A stretch of 33,584 nt of DNA from Eubacterium sp. UBA3279 (GCA_002361775.1 DETV01000062.1:1-33584), one strand, 5' to 3'. Positions 1 to 9,521 are shown, numbered from the stretch's first letter. Numbers and translations: made by a program. The notes: generated by a model from the sequence alone, not told the origin.

Positions 1-1398
1 AAAAAGTTATTTATAACTATATGCATTGTTTTGATAATGGGTTTTGTGGGTGTATGTATTCTGAAAGTCAAAGAACATAGAAAAGTAGAAAATTATTTTT
101 TGATTTTAGGAGTAACTTTTGGTATTATATTTATTATACTTTTACCGCCAGGAGTGGCACCGGATGATCATGCACATATAGCGACAGCATATAGAAATGC
201 AAATATTCTTATGGGACAAGATACTACAGATGAGATAGGTAATGTTATTGTAAGAGCAAGCGATGCAGAAATAGAGAATACGCATAGATTAAACCTAAAT
301 ACGTTGTCATATTATGATGATTTGATGAAACAAAAGGGAAATCAGAATAATACACGGATAAGTTTCGATAGATGGGCCATGAATGTTCCGATTTTTGGGC
401 ATTTACCACAAGCAATAGGAATCGCTATTGGGTGGATGTTAAATTTAAGTGGGGTGATAACTTTATATTTAGGAAAAAGTGCATCATTATTATTTTATTT
501 AATTGTGGTGTACTTTTCAATTAAAATATTACCTTGGGGAAAAACGATGTTGGCAATTGTTTCATTATTTCCCATGAGTTTGCAGATGGCTACATCTTTT
601 AATTATGATGCGATAGTAAATTCTATGAGTTTTTTTATTATCGGTTATACGATGTACTTGATATATGATAGAGAAAAAGTAGAATGGAAAGATTATTTGG
701 TACTCGGAATATCATGTTTGATAATGGTTCCGTGTAAAGTAGTGTATTTATTTGTATGTGGAATTATATTTTTTATTCCAAATTCAAAATCTAAAAATAA
801 AAAAATGTCTGTTTTATGGAAATGTGGTATAATTATAGCGGTTTTAATTTTTTTGTTATTTCAGAGAATGTCGCAAGTGCAATCATTATTAACGAGTACA
901 AATGAAACAAATTATACAATGAATCAGATTTTAAGTAATTTTCATAATAGTATTGGAGTAGTATTTGAAACATTTTTTACACAGACATCTTATTATTTAG
1001 GGGGAATTATAGGGCAATCTTTAGGGTGGTTCCAAATTAATATTTCTTGGTATGTAGTTATTGGTTTTGTAATACTTTCTGTTGTTTCTTATGCAGAAGA
1101 CGGAAGAGATCCTAGACAAATGTCTATAAAGATGAAGATTTTAAGTTTGATTTTTTGTATAATCATGATGGGAGGGATTTTGTTAAGTATGTGGTTATCT
1201 GCAACTCCTAACAATCATCCATTTATTGCAGGAGTGCAAGGGCGATATTTCTTACCATTTTTACCGTTGCTTATGTTGGCAGTAAAACCACGGAATATCA
1301 CAAGTAAAAATTCTATTTGTGAAAAAATATTTACAGGCACATTTATATTTCAAATGATTACTGTTTTAGAAATATTAGTAGTAGCATTGCAGGCTTAA
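1..1398 (+). CDS. DUF2142-like polytopic membrane protein (5' end outside window)
   Basis: The reading frame is open from base 1 and the first possible start inside the window is a TTG at 31 with no ribosome site, so the gene begins upstream and only its C-terminal part of about 465 residues is seen. It is very hydrophobic, with roughly nine to ten membrane segments. Two signatures suggest the DUF2142 family: a PPGVAPDDHAH motif just after the first visible membrane segment (the family usually has a PPDE-x-AH-like motif) and GVQGRYFLPFLPLL near the C-terminus. DUF2142 proteins resemble GT-C glycosyltransferases and are common in surface-polysaccharide loci, where they may use polyprenyl-phosphate sugars on the outer face; activity is unproven. 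The gene is strongly AT-rich. It lies 44 bases before rfbC. Function as a transferase is inference. Confidence 0.7.
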   Translation, partial: KKLFITICIVLIMGFVGVCILKVKEHRKVENYFLILGVTFGIIFIILLPPGVAPDDHAHIATAYRNANILMGQDTTDEIGNVIVRASDAEIENTHRLNLNTLSYYDDLMKQKGNQNNTRISFDRWAMNVPIFGHLPQAIGIAIGWMLNLSGVITLYLGKSASLLFYLIVVYFSIKILPWGKTMLAIVSLFPMSLQMATSFNYDAIVNSMSFFIIGYTMYLIYDREKVEWKDYLVLGISCLIMVPCKVVYLFVCGIIFFIPNSKSKNKKMSVLWKCGIIIAVLIFLLFQRMSQVQSLLTSTNETNYTMNQILSNFHNSIGVVFETFFTQTSYYLGGIIGQSLGWFQINISWYVVIGFVILSVVSYAEDGRDPRQMSIKMKILSLIFCIIMMGGILLSMWLSATPNNHPFIAGVQGRYFLPFLPLLMLAVKPRNITSKNSICEKIFTGTFIFQMITVLEILVVALQA

Positions 1399-1442
1399 TG
1401 TAATAAAAATAAAATAAAGTAGCAGAAAGGAAGATAATAATT

Positions 1443-2006
1443 ATGGGTAAAATAACAGTGGAAACATGTGAAATTGAAGGATTGAAAGTAATAACACCTA
1501 CTGTATTCGGAGATGAAAGAGGATATTTCATGGAAACATATAATTACAATGATTATAAAGCAGCAGGAATTGATATGGAATTCGTACAGGATAATCAGTC
1601 AAGTTCTAAAAAAGGTGTATTACGTGGATTACATTTTCAGATTAACTATCCGCAGGACAAATTGGTTCGTGTAGTAAGCGGAGAAGTGTTTGATGTGGCG
1701 GTGGATTTACGTCCGGGCTCAGAAACGTATGGAAAATGGTTTGGTGTTGTTTTGTCAGCAGAAAATAAAAAGCAGTTTTTTATACCAAAGAATTTTGCGC
1801 ACGGTTTTATTGTGTTGTCTGAGTCGGCTGAGTTTGCGTATAAATGTACAGATTTTTACCATCCGAATGATGAGGGTGGTTTGAAATGGGATGATCCGGA
1901 AATCGGTGTACAGTGGCCGATGCCGGAAGGGATGACTAAAGAGGAACTTACAATTTCTGAGAAAGATCAGAAATGGCAGAGTTTCGCAGAATATAAAAAT
2001 CGTTAG
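1443..2006 (+). CDS. rfbC: dTDP-4-dehydrorhamnose 3,5-epimerase
   Basis: The protein has 187 residues, the normal length for RmlC/RfbC. It converts dTDP-4-dehydro-6-deoxy-D-glucose to dTDP-4-dehydro-L-rhamnose, the third step of dTDP-L-rhamnose synthesis in the cytoplasm. Visible family marks are FGDERGYFMETY near residues 22-33, the RGLHFQ motif with the catalytic histidine at about residue 64, the VDLRPGS segment, and the FAHGF and YKCTDFYHP segments that form the cupin active site. An AGAAAGGA ribosome site precedes the ATG. The stop codon overlaps the ribosome site of the exporter permease that follows 12 bases later, so they are probably one operon. Its pathway partner rfbD is far away at 11991; rfbA and rfbB are not in this window. 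Confidence 0.95.
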   Translation: MGKITVETCEIEGLKVITPTVFGDERGYFMETYNYNDYKAAGIDMEFVQDNQSSSKKGVLRGLHFQINYPQDKLVRVVSGEVFDVAVDLRPGSETYGKWFGVVLSAENKKQFFIPKNFAHGFIVLSESAEFAYKCTDFYHPNDEGGLKWDDPEIGVQWPMPEGMTKEELTISEKDQKWQSFAEYKNR

Positions 2007-2018
2007 AGGGAATTTGGA

Positions 2019-3401
2019 ATGGGGAAAAGAAAAAAGCTCCTGTTAGGCGTTGGAGTAATAGTATTGCTTGTATTAAATATGTTAATCCTTTTTCATAGAG
2101 AGCCAGTAAGTGGAGAATATGAATTGCATATGGAACTCACAGCAAATAGCGAGCAAGATATACAGGTTTATTATTGTGTAGGAAGAAATCCGGTAGAAGA
2201 AGCGAGTCAGATCAAACAATATACAAAAAGCGGAAAAATGCAAGAATTAATATTCAATATTCCCTGGAATTATGACACGATTCGTCTTGATTTGGGAAGG
2301 GAACAGGATGAGTATCAGATTCAGCAGATGTATTTATCCTATAAAAATAAACAGGTTGAATTTTCTGATTTTTCGGTGCCGGAACATCTTTTGACAAATG
2401 AGATTCAGTATATAGAAAACAGAAATAATGTATTGTTAGTAGGTACAACCGGAGATGATCCGTATATATGGTTCCCAATGCAGACAGGCAGTTTGTATCC
2501 ACAACTGGAAAAAGATTCTTTGAGAAACGTATGGCTGATTAACATTTTGATGCTGTTATTCTTAGATGGAGCCGCAGTTATCATTTTCATATTCCGAAAT
2601 AAATTTTTTACTTTGCCGAAAGAACTTTATCAAAATAGAAGTTTGATTTTTAATTTGGCGAAAAATGATTTTAAGACCAAGTATGCCGGTTCTTACCTGG
2701 GAATCATCTGGGCATTTATACAGCCAATTGTTACAATTATGGTATATTGGTTTGTATTTTCTGTTGGATTAAAAGCAGGAAATGTTTCAGATTATCCGTT
2801 TGTTTTGTATCTTGTTTCAGGAATTATTCCATGGTTTTTCTTTCAAGATGCATTAAACGGTGGAACTAATGCACTGTTGGAGTATAATTATCTGGTTAAG
2901 AAAGTGGTTTTTAAGATTAGTATACTTCCTATTGTAAAGATTATTTCTGCCTTTTTTGTGCATATCTTTTTTGTGATGTTTGCGTTGATTTTATGTTGGT
3001 TTTATGGATACGCACCGGGAGCTGAGACAATTCAGATATTATATTACTCTGTCTGTACATTTATGATTTCGTTGGGATTGGTTTATGCAACCAGTGCAGT
3101 GGTAATCTTTTTCAGAGATTTAACGCAAATTATTAATATTTTTCTACAGGTTGGGGTTTGGTTAACACCAATTATGTGGGATGTTAATATTTTGTCAGAT
3201 CATCCGTGGGCAATCAAACTTTTTAAGCTGAATCCGATGTATTATATTGTAACAGGATACAGAGATGCCATGTTGGGACATGTGTGGTTTTGGGAGCATT
3301 GGAGTTGGACTTTGTATTTTTGGGTAGTAACAGCTCTGCTGTTTGTAGTAGGAAGTTTTATATTTAAACGGTTAAAGCCACATTTTGCGGATGTACTGTA
3401 G
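2019..3401 (+). CDS. Polysaccharide ABC exporter permease (Wzm/RgpC type) with extra N-terminal extracytoplasmic domain
   Basis: The C-terminal part from about residue 200 is a standard ABC-2 polysaccharide permease: a KNDFKTKYAGSYLGIIWAF segment, six membrane helices and an LNPMYYIVTGYRD motif near the end. Such permeases are usually about 260-270 residues; this one has 460. The extra 200 residues hold a membrane anchor at about 7-26, a polar, probably beta-rich domain at about 30-165, and a second membrane helix at about 170-192, so the extra domain should lie outside the cell. With the ATPase encoded 18 bases downstream it would export a lipid-linked polysaccharide. AGAGGG eight bases before the ATG supports the start. 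The role of the extra domain is unknown; binding of the exported glycan or of a wall ligase is a guess. Confidence 0.88.
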   Translation: MGKRKKLLLGVGVIVLLVLNMLILFHREPVSGEYELHMELTANSEQDIQVYYCVGRNPVEEASQIKQYTKSGKMQELIFNIPWNYDTIRLDLGREQDEYQIQQMYLSYKNKQVEFSDFSVPEHLLTNEIQYIENRNNVLLVGTTGDDPYIWFPMQTGSLYPQLEKDSLRNVWLINILMLLFLDGAAVIIFIFRNKFFTLPKELYQNRSLIFNLAKNDFKTKYAGSYLGIIWAFIQPIVTIMVYWFVFSVGLKAGNVSDYPFVLYLVSGIIPWFFFQDALNGGTNALLEYNYLVKKVVFKISILPIVKIISAFFVHIFFVMFALILCWFYGYAPGAETIQILYYSVCTFMISLGLVYATSAVVIFFRDLTQIINIFLQVGVWLTPIMWDVNILSDHPWAIKLFKLNPMYYIVTGYRDAMLGHVWFWEHWSWTLYFWVVTALLFVVGSFIFKRLKPHFADVL

Positions 3402-3419
3402 GAAAAGAAAGGATAACAG

Positions 3420-4724
3420 ATGTCTGATTACGCAATTTCAGTAAATAATATTAGTAAAATGTATAAATTATATGACAATCCAATGGATCGATTAAAAGAA
3501 TCTCTTGGATTGTCTAGAAAAAGGAAGTACAAAGAACATTTTGCACTGCACGATGTGTCTTTTAATGTGAAAAAAGGAGAAACAGTAGGGATTATTGGAA
3601 CGAATGGTTCTGGAAAATCGACGATTCTAAAAATCATCACAGGAGTTTTAAATCCAACGCAGGGAGATATCTGTGTAGAAGGACGGATTTCAGCACTTTT
3701 GGAATTGGGTGCGGGATTTAATATGGAATATACTGGAATAGAGAATGTCTATTTGAATGGAACCATGATAGGATTTTCACGAGAGGAAATAGATGCAAAA
3801 TTACAGGATATTCTGGATTTTGCAGATATTGGTGAATTTGTTCATCAACCGGTAAAGACATACTCCAGTGGAATGTTTGTCCGTTTGGCTTTTGCAGTAG
3901 CAATTAATATTGATCCGGAAATTCTCATTGTAGACGAGGCGTTATCAGTAGGAGATGTGTTTTTTCAGGCCAAATGTTATCGAAAGTTTGAAGAGTTTAA
4001 GGAAAAAGGAAAAACCATTCTGATTGTAAGCCATGATTTAAGCAGTATTAGTAAATATTGTGATAAAGTTGTACTTCTGAATAAAGGAATAAAAGTCGAA
4101 GAAGGAAATCCTAAACAGGTTATTGATGTATATAAGAAAATTTTGGCAAATCAGTTTGAAGAACCAGAGACTGTGGAAGCAGTTAATGAGGCGGAAGAAG
4201 TTCAGGAAACGGAGAAAATTGAAAAGGAAGAACCAAAATCAGAGGTGGTAAAAACCTGGAATAAATCATTTGCGTTAAATCCAGAATTGCTGGAATATGG
4301 GAATGGCGTTGCTGAAATTATTGATTTTTCCATTTTAGATCATAACAATAATGTAACAAATTTGATTGAAAAAGATACAGAGTTTCAGATTTATATGAAA
4401 ATTAAATTCCACGGAGAAGTTAAGGAACCTATTTTTGCATATACAATAAAGGATATTCGTGGAACTGATTTAACAGGTACGAATACTATGTATGAACAAG
4501 CTCCAATAATACCTAAAAAAGATGGCGATATTCAGGAAGTGACTTTTAAACAGAAGATGACGCTTCAGGGTGGGGAATATATGCTTGCATTAGGATGTAC
4601 AGGTTATCGATCAGGAGATTTCGAAGTATTCCATCGATTGTATGATGTATGTAATTTAACAGTAATGTCACAAAAGAATACCATTGGCTTTTACGATATT
4701 CATTCTACGGTAATTCTTGGATAA
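3420..4724 (+). CDS. Polysaccharide ABC exporter ATPase with Wzt-type C-terminal domain
   Basis: This is the energy-providing subunit of the exporter. Residues 1-245 are the nucleotide-binding domain, with Walker A GTNGSGKST at about 60-68, the signature YSSGM, Walker B ILIVDEAL and a following switch histidine in VSHDL. A Glu- and Lys-rich linker at about 246-285 leads to a C-terminal domain at about 285-434 with the look of Wzt_C, the beta-sandwich that in E. coli O8/O9a Wzt binds the capped non-reducing end of the glycan before export. RgpD-type ATPases of rhamnose polysaccharide loci are the Gram-positive counterparts. The gene sits between the permease and a methyltransferase/kinase-like pair, which fits a cap-recognition mechanism. 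The extra domain makes it longer than bare polysaccharide ATPases. Confidence 0.93.
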   Translation: MSDYAISVNNISKMYKLYDNPMDRLKESLGLSRKRKYKEHFALHDVSFNVKKGETVGIIGTNGSGKSTILKIITGVLNPTQGDICVEGRISALLELGAGFNMEYTGIENVYLNGTMIGFSREEIDAKLQDILDFADIGEFVHQPVKTYSSGMFVRLAFAVAINIDPEILIVDEALSVGDVFFQAKCYRKFEEFKEKGKTILIVSHDLSSISKYCDKVVLLNKGIKVEEGNPKQVIDVYKKILANQFEEPETVEAVNEAEEVQETEKIEKEEPKSEVVKTWNKSFALNPELLEYGNGVAEIIDFSILDHNNNVTNLIEKDTEFQIYMKIKFHGEVKEPIFAYTIKDIRGTDLTGTNTMYEQAPIIPKKDGDIQEVTFKQKMTLQGGEYMLALGCTGYRSGDFEVFHRLYDVCNLTVMSQKNTIGFYDIHSTVILG

Positions 4725-4745
4725 AGGAATGAGGGAGAGAAAAGG

Positions 4746-5675
4746 ATGCAAGAAAAAATAGGAAATGTCATATTGGACTATCAATTTTATGGAGGGCAGG
4801 ATTTATATTGCGATGGTGAAATTGAAGATTATATGTTAGATCTTGCTAAACAATATGGTGATATAGAATATAGCAATGTAATAGAGGAAGAGAAAAATTG
4901 GCCAATTTTGTATCACTTTTCTCATGTTAGAGAGAATATCATCAGTTGGTTGCCGATTAGTGGTGAGGAAACAGTACTGGAGATTGGTTCGGGTTGTGGT
5001 GCAGTGACAGGAGCATTGGCTAAGAAAGCTAAAAAGGTGCAGTGTATTGAATTGTCAAAAAAGAGAAGTATGATTAATGCCTATCGCCATCGAGAAAGTG
5101 ATAATATCCATATTATGGTTGGGAACTTTCAGGATATTGAGCCACAGATGGAAGAAAAATTTGACTGGATTACGCTGATAGGAGTATTTGAGTATTCTGA
5201 TTTGTATATAAAAAGTAGAAAACCGTATCAGGAAATGCTTTCAAGAATAAAAAAGCATTTGAAACCGAATGGGAGAATTGTGATTGCAATTGAAAATCGT
5301 TTGGGATTAAAATACTGGGCCGGATGCAGAGAGGATCATACAGGAAATTATTTCGAAGGTCTGGAAGGATATTTGGAAAATGTGGGAGTAAAAACTTTTT
5401 CTAAAAGTGAATTAGAAAAAATTATAGAATCCACCGGAAATTGGAAGATAAATTTCTATTATCCATATCCAGATTATAAGTTGCCAATGGTTATTTATTC
5501 AGATGAATTTCTGCCAAAAGAAGGGGAATTAAATAGTGTTCGCCATAACTATGACAGGAACAGATTGCAGTTGTTTGATGAAACAAAGGTATTTGACAGT
5601 CTGATTAGAGAAGGAAAATTTCAGGAATTTTCAAATTCATTTCAGATAGTGTTGGAGGAAAAGGACAATGAATAA
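4746..5675 (+). CDS. SAM-dependent methyltransferase, probable glycan-capping enzyme
   Basis: The 309-residue protein has a class I methyltransferase fold. Motif I (VLEIGSGCG) is at about 77-85, with the acidic end of strand 2 in QCIELS, motif II near FDWITLIGVFEY, and a downstream IAIENRLGLKYWAG segment that I know from methyltransferases of Firmicutes polysaccharide loci. A GAGGGAGAG ribosome site precedes the ATG. Its last eight bases overlap the next gene, whose product looks kinase-like with a C-terminal coiled coil; together they reproduce the methyltransferase-kinase-coiled-coil order of WbdD, which terminates O8/O9a chains. Methylation of the growing glycan, or of a phosphate placed on it, is therefore the favoured role, but the substrate is not shown by sequence. 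Confidence 0.82.
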   Translation: MQEKIGNVILDYQFYGGQDLYCDGEIEDYMLDLAKQYGDIEYSNVIEEEKNWPILYHFSHVRENIISWLPISGEETVLEIGSGCGAVTGALAKKAKKVQCIELSKKRSMINAYRHRESDNIHIMVGNFQDIEPQMEEKFDWITLIGVFEYSDLYIKSRKPYQEMLSRIKKHLKPNGRIVIAIENRLGLKYWAGCREDHTGNYFEGLEGYLENVGVKTFSKSELEKIIESTGNWKINFYYPYPDYKLPMVIYSDEFLPKEGELNSVRHNYDRNRLQLFDETKVFDSLIREGKFQEFSNSFQIVLEEKDNE

Positions 5676-7017
5676 AATAATCTATTCCAAATATTCTAAT
5701 GAAAGATCTCCGGAATTTTCTACTGTAACTCAAATCATGATGAATATGGAAACGGGAGAGCGTTTGGTCAGAAAATATCCAGATACAGTAGCTGCAACAG
5801 AGCACGTAGAGGGGATTTACGAGTGGTATAAAAAACTTCAGATACAGTATCAGGGGACTTGTATAGAATTAAACACATGCACATTGACAGATGGTGGGAT
5901 TCAGTTGGAATATATGGATTATCCATCAATGGAAAATATTTTGGATCGGTTTATTGAAAAGCAAGACAGGAAAGGTTTCTGTGATTTTATAGATTGTTAT
6001 TTTGATGTATTGAAATCTGTTCATTCAAAACAAAAGTTTCATATGACGGAACAGTTTAAAAATTGTTTTGGTGTGTCGTGTTTTTCGGAAGAAGAAGTGT
6101 GTGGCGAATATACAAATGTTGATGCACTTTTTGCAAATGTTCTTGTGATCAATTCTGAAAAATGGTGTATGTTGGATTATGAATGGACTTTGAGTTTTCC
6201 GGTTCCACTTCGTTTTTTGCTTTTCCGTGTTTTATTTTATTATTTTCATGAACACACCTTTAGAAAAACAGTAGAATGCTGGTATCCAATGGAAAAATTA
6301 GGAATAACAGAAGAGGAGCAAGAAGTTTTTCTGGAAATGGAGCGGAATTTTCAACGATATATTCAGCATGGTCGGATTCCTATACGGGATATGTATGATA
6401 AGATTTCGCCGGGAATAATCAGGTTGGAAGAAATGCAGTATATAAGTAATGATATATTGCAGAAAAATCGGGTACAAATATATCAAGCAGTACATGAAAA
6501 CGTTACGGAAAAGGATTCGGTTTTTTATTCGTTGGATGAAAAAAAACATTTTGAATACGAAATAGAAGTGGATGAAAACACACAATATCTTCGTGTAGAT
6601 CCTTGTTCTCGCAAATGTCTTGTGAAAAATCTGAGGATAAGTTGTGATGCAGATTCGTGTGAATATGTAACAAATGCAGAAGAAATCAATGAAGGTATTT
6701 TGTTTTTTGATACGGAAGACCCGTATTGCCTGTTACAAAAACTGGATAGGATTCGAAATAGAAAGATCCAGATTCAGTTTGATGTGGAATTTCTGGAAGA
6801 GGATATGGTATATCTTATTCAGGAGTTTTTGAAACAGAATCAGGAACGAAAAAAAGCAGAGGATGACATAAAGAAACTTCAACTGCAGATAGGTAAATTA
6901 CAGGTGGAAACAAGAAAGATGCAGGAAGAGTTGGATGAAAAACAGAAGTTGATTCATGCGATGGAAAATACAAAGATATGGAAGTTTTATCAGAAATATA
7001 AGAATTTTACAAAATAA
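5668..7017 (+). CDS. Kinase-like (APH-fold) protein with C-terminal coiled coil, WbdD-like
   Basis: No firm family assignment is possible by eye, but residues 1-250 follow the protein-kinase/aminoglycoside-phosphotransferase plan: LVRKYP with a candidate ATP-binding lysine (K36), a hinge-like LEYMDYPSMENIL at 80-92, a catalytic-loop-like VDALFANVLV (D152, N157) and LDYEW (D170) in the metal-binding position. Residues 255-380 look beta-rich. Residues 385-433 form a charged heptad-like coiled coil, followed by an aromatic, basic tail (IWKFYQKYKNF) that could touch the membrane. The start overlaps the methyltransferase by eight bases, with GGAGG nine bases upstream. WbdD fuses methyltransferase, kinase and coiled coil in this order; here the chain is split into two genes. 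A degenerate, non-catalytic kinase is possible. Confidence 0.62.
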   Translation: MNKIIYSKYSNERSPEFSTVTQIMMNMETGERLVRKYPDTVAATEHVEGIYEWYKKLQIQYQGTCIELNTCTLTDGGIQLEYMDYPSMENILDRFIEKQDRKGFCDFIDCYFDVLKSVHSKQKFHMTEQFKNCFGVSCFSEEEVCGEYTNVDALFANVLVINSEKWCMLDYEWTLSFPVPLRFLLFRVLFYYFHEHTFRKTVECWYPMEKLGITEEEQEVFLEMERNFQRYIQHGRIPIRDMYDKISPGIIRLEEMQYISNDILQKNRVQIYQAVHENVTEKDSVFYSLDEKKHFEYEIEVDENTQYLRVDPCSRKCLVKNLRISCDADSCEYVTNAEEINEGILFFDTEDPYCLLQKLDRIRNRKIQIQFDVEFLEEDMVYLIQEFLKQNQERKKAEDDIKKLQLQIGKLQVETRKMQEELDEKQKLIHAMENTKIWKFYQKYKNFTK

Positions 7018-7031
7018 TAAGGGAGATAATT

Positions 7032-9500
7032 GTGATATATTGGAGTATAGATGTAGATGATTATTCAGTAGATGATGTGTATTTGATTAATGGATGGGGA
7101 TTTTCAGAAGATGGCAGTCCTTTGCCCGTTAAAGTGCAGGGAATACCAGAGGGAACAACCAACGTGCAGGTAGTAGCGCAAAAAAGAGAAGATCTGATTC
7201 AGGCATTTCCGGAAAGATCTTATGTAGCAGACTGCGGATTTCAAATTCAAATTCAAAATGCATCTCTTTTATTTGAAAAAGTAAAAAAAATACAGATTGT
7301 GATCGGAGATCAAGAAAAACAGATAGTAAATCGTACTGTGGAAGAAATGCAACAGGTATGTAAGAAAACGCTGATGCAGTATACTGTAGATGTACAGGCG
7401 ATTCATGGAAAGTATTTGGTCATTCAGGGGTGGTGGATAGATAAATGTGTGGACACTTCGTTGTTTGTTGAAGATGGGAAAGGCAACAGGCTTGAGATGG
7501 AAAGTAAACGTCTTTATAGAGAAGATGTTCAGAATATTATGGAAATACGAGATGAGGATTATAAGGCTGGTTTTAATATCAGGATTGAATTGGAAAAAAT
7601 TCATACAGCAAAAGTTTATCTTGTGTTAAAAAATCCCATTGTCAGCGAGAAAATAGAAATTCCGGTAAAAGATATGTTATTTGAGCTTTCCACAAAAGGA
7701 AAATTATGGAATGCGTTGAAACCGGAAAAATTTGAGGAAAATTGGACTCTTATTCAGAAAAAAGGGGTAAGAGGATTTAAAGAACATCTAAAAAAAATAA
7801 TGAATCCTCAGTATTCCAATTACGATGCATGGGTTCGGGATAAATTGCTCACAGATGATGAGATTAAACAACAGATTGAGAAATGTCAGGAGTTTGTTTA
7901 TCGTCCTAAAATCAGTATTATTATCCCTTTATATAACACACCTTTGAAATATTTGAAAGAAATGTTGAATTCAATAACTCAGCAGACATACGATAATTGG
8001 CAGTTATGTCTGGCGGATGGAAGTTCAAATGAAGCGTGCGAAAAGTTTATACGAAGAAAATATGCAAAGGATTCCCGTGTTATTTATAAACAGCTGGAAG
8101 AAAATAAAGGGATTGCAGAAAATACGAATCAGGCGCTGAAAATGGCAGATGGTGATTATATTTTGCTGTCAGATCATGATGATGTGGTTGTACAGGGGGC
8201 TTTGTACGAGATTGTAAAGCAATTAAATGAAGAACCAAAGACGGATATTTTATATACGGATGAAGATAAGATAAGTATGGATGGCAAGCTTTATTTTGGA
8301 CCTAATATGAAATCAGATTTTAATATCGATTTATTGCGATCTGTTAATTATATCTGTCATATTTTTGTGGTAAGAAAATCAATTGTAGATGAAATAGGTG
8401 GTTTTCGTTCTGAATTTGATGGGGCGCAAGATTATGATTTTATTCTTAGGTGTTGTGAGAAAACATCTAAAATATATCATATTCCGAAGGTATTATATCA
8501 TTGGAGAGCGCATCCGGATTCCACAGCAGAAGATCCAGAAAGTAAAAGATATGCGTATGTAAAAGGAAGAAAAGCAGTACAGGAACATTATAAAAGATTG
8601 AATATTTCTGCAAAAGTTGAAGATACGAAGTATTGGGGGATTTACAGAAGTATTTTTGAAGTTCAGGGAAACCCCAAAGTATCTATTTTGATTTTGAATA
8701 AGGATCATAAAGAAGATTTGGAAAAATGTATTTCATCTATTATGGAGAGAACTACATATTCGAATTTTGAAATTATTATTGCAGAAAATAATAGTGAAGA
8801 GAAAGAAATATTTCAGTATTACAATGAGTTAGAGAGAGAATATGAAAACGTAAAAGTTGTATATTGGAAAGGAGAATTCAATTTTTCTGCGATTAATAAT
8901 TTTGCAGCACAATACGCAACAGGAAAATACTATGTTTTATTAAATAATGACATAGAAATAATTACTCCCGAATGGCTGGAAGAAATGCTAGGATACTGTC
9001 AGAGAGAAGATGTGGGTATGGTTGGTGTGAAATTATATTATCCTGATCATAGTATCCAACATGCTGGTGTAGTACTTGGTATGGGAGGTATTGCAGGTCA
9101 TATTCTGTGCAAGGCAGATGGAGATGAGCCAGGATATAATGGCAGATTGGTAACAGTGCAGGATATCAGTGCAGTTACTGCAGCATGTGCAATGATAAAA
9201 AAGGAAGTTTATGAGGAGATTGGCGGATTAGATGAGACATTTCGAGTGGCTTTTAATGATATTGATTTATGCATGAAAGTCAGAGAAAAAAATCTGTTGA
9301 TTGTTTTTACTCCGTATGTAGAAATGTATCACTATGAGTCAAAATCCAGGGGATTGGAAGATACACCGGAAAAGCAGATGCGATTTGCGGGAGAAATAAA
9401 ACATTTTCAGACAAAATGGGAAGAAGTTTTGAAAAAGGGAGATCCTTACTATAATCCTAATTTGTCGTTGGAAGAAGGAGATTGTTCAGTGCGTTATTAA
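7032..9500 (+). CDS. Two-domain GT2 glycosyltransferase with N-terminal beta-domain repeats
   Basis: The 822-residue protein starts at a GTG preceded by GGGAG. Residues 1-100 and 115-215 look like two related beta-rich modules (each has a GW motif, a later R-x-D pair and a GFxIxI end). Two GT-A domains follow: the first from about residue 292 (ISIIIPLYNTP, then SDHDD as the DxD-like metal site), the second from about 548 (VSILILNKDH, then LLNNDIE). The end carries YHYESKSRGLEDTPEK and DPYYNPNLSL, shared with the enzymes at 9522 and 20607. Such tandem GT2 proteins make rhamnose-rich or mixed O-chains and wall glycans, each domain adding one linkage on the cytoplasmic face. Sugar specificity cannot be read from sequence. 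The gene is clearly more AT-rich than its paralogue at 9522. Confidence 0.9.
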   Translation: MIYWSIDVDDYSVDDVYLINGWGFSEDGSPLPVKVQGIPEGTTNVQVVAQKREDLIQAFPERSYVADCGFQIQIQNASLLFEKVKKIQIVIGDQEKQIVNRTVEEMQQVCKKTLMQYTVDVQAIHGKYLVIQGWWIDKCVDTSLFVEDGKGNRLEMESKRLYREDVQNIMEIRDEDYKAGFNIRIELEKIHTAKVYLVLKNPIVSEKIEIPVKDMLFELSTKGKLWNALKPEKFEENWTLIQKKGVRGFKEHLKKIMNPQYSNYDAWVRDKLLTDDEIKQQIEKCQEFVYRPKISIIIPLYNTPLKYLKEMLNSITQQTYDNWQLCLADGSSNEACEKFIRRKYAKDSRVIYKQLEENKGIAENTNQALKMADGDYILLSDHDDVVVQGALYEIVKQLNEEPKTDILYTDEDKISMDGKLYFGPNMKSDFNIDLLRSVNYICHIFVVRKSIVDEIGGFRSEFDGAQDYDFILRCCEKTSKIYHIPKVLYHWRAHPDSTAEDPESKRYAYVKGRKAVQEHYKRLNISAKVEDTKYWGIYRSIFEVQGNPKVSILILNKDHKEDLEKCISSIMERTTYSNFEIIIAENNSEEKEIFQYYNELEREYENVKVVYWKGEFNFSAINNFAAQYATGKYYVLLNNDIEIITPEWLEEMLGYCQREDVGMVGVKLYYPDHSIQHAGVVLGMGGIAGHILCKADGDEPGYNGRLVTVQDISAVTAACAMIKKEVYEEIGGLDETFRVAFNDIDLCMKVREKNLLIVFTPYVEMYHYESKSRGLEDTPEKQMRFAGEIKHFQTKWEEVLKKGDPYYNPNLSLEEGDCSVRY

Positions 9501-9521
9501 GGATGCAAGAGAGGAATTACT

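Noticed and set aside
1387..1415. Promoter candidate TTGCAG / TAAAAT before rfbC
   Set aside because: The -35 matches at only three of six positions and the region is very AT-rich, so a chance match is likely.
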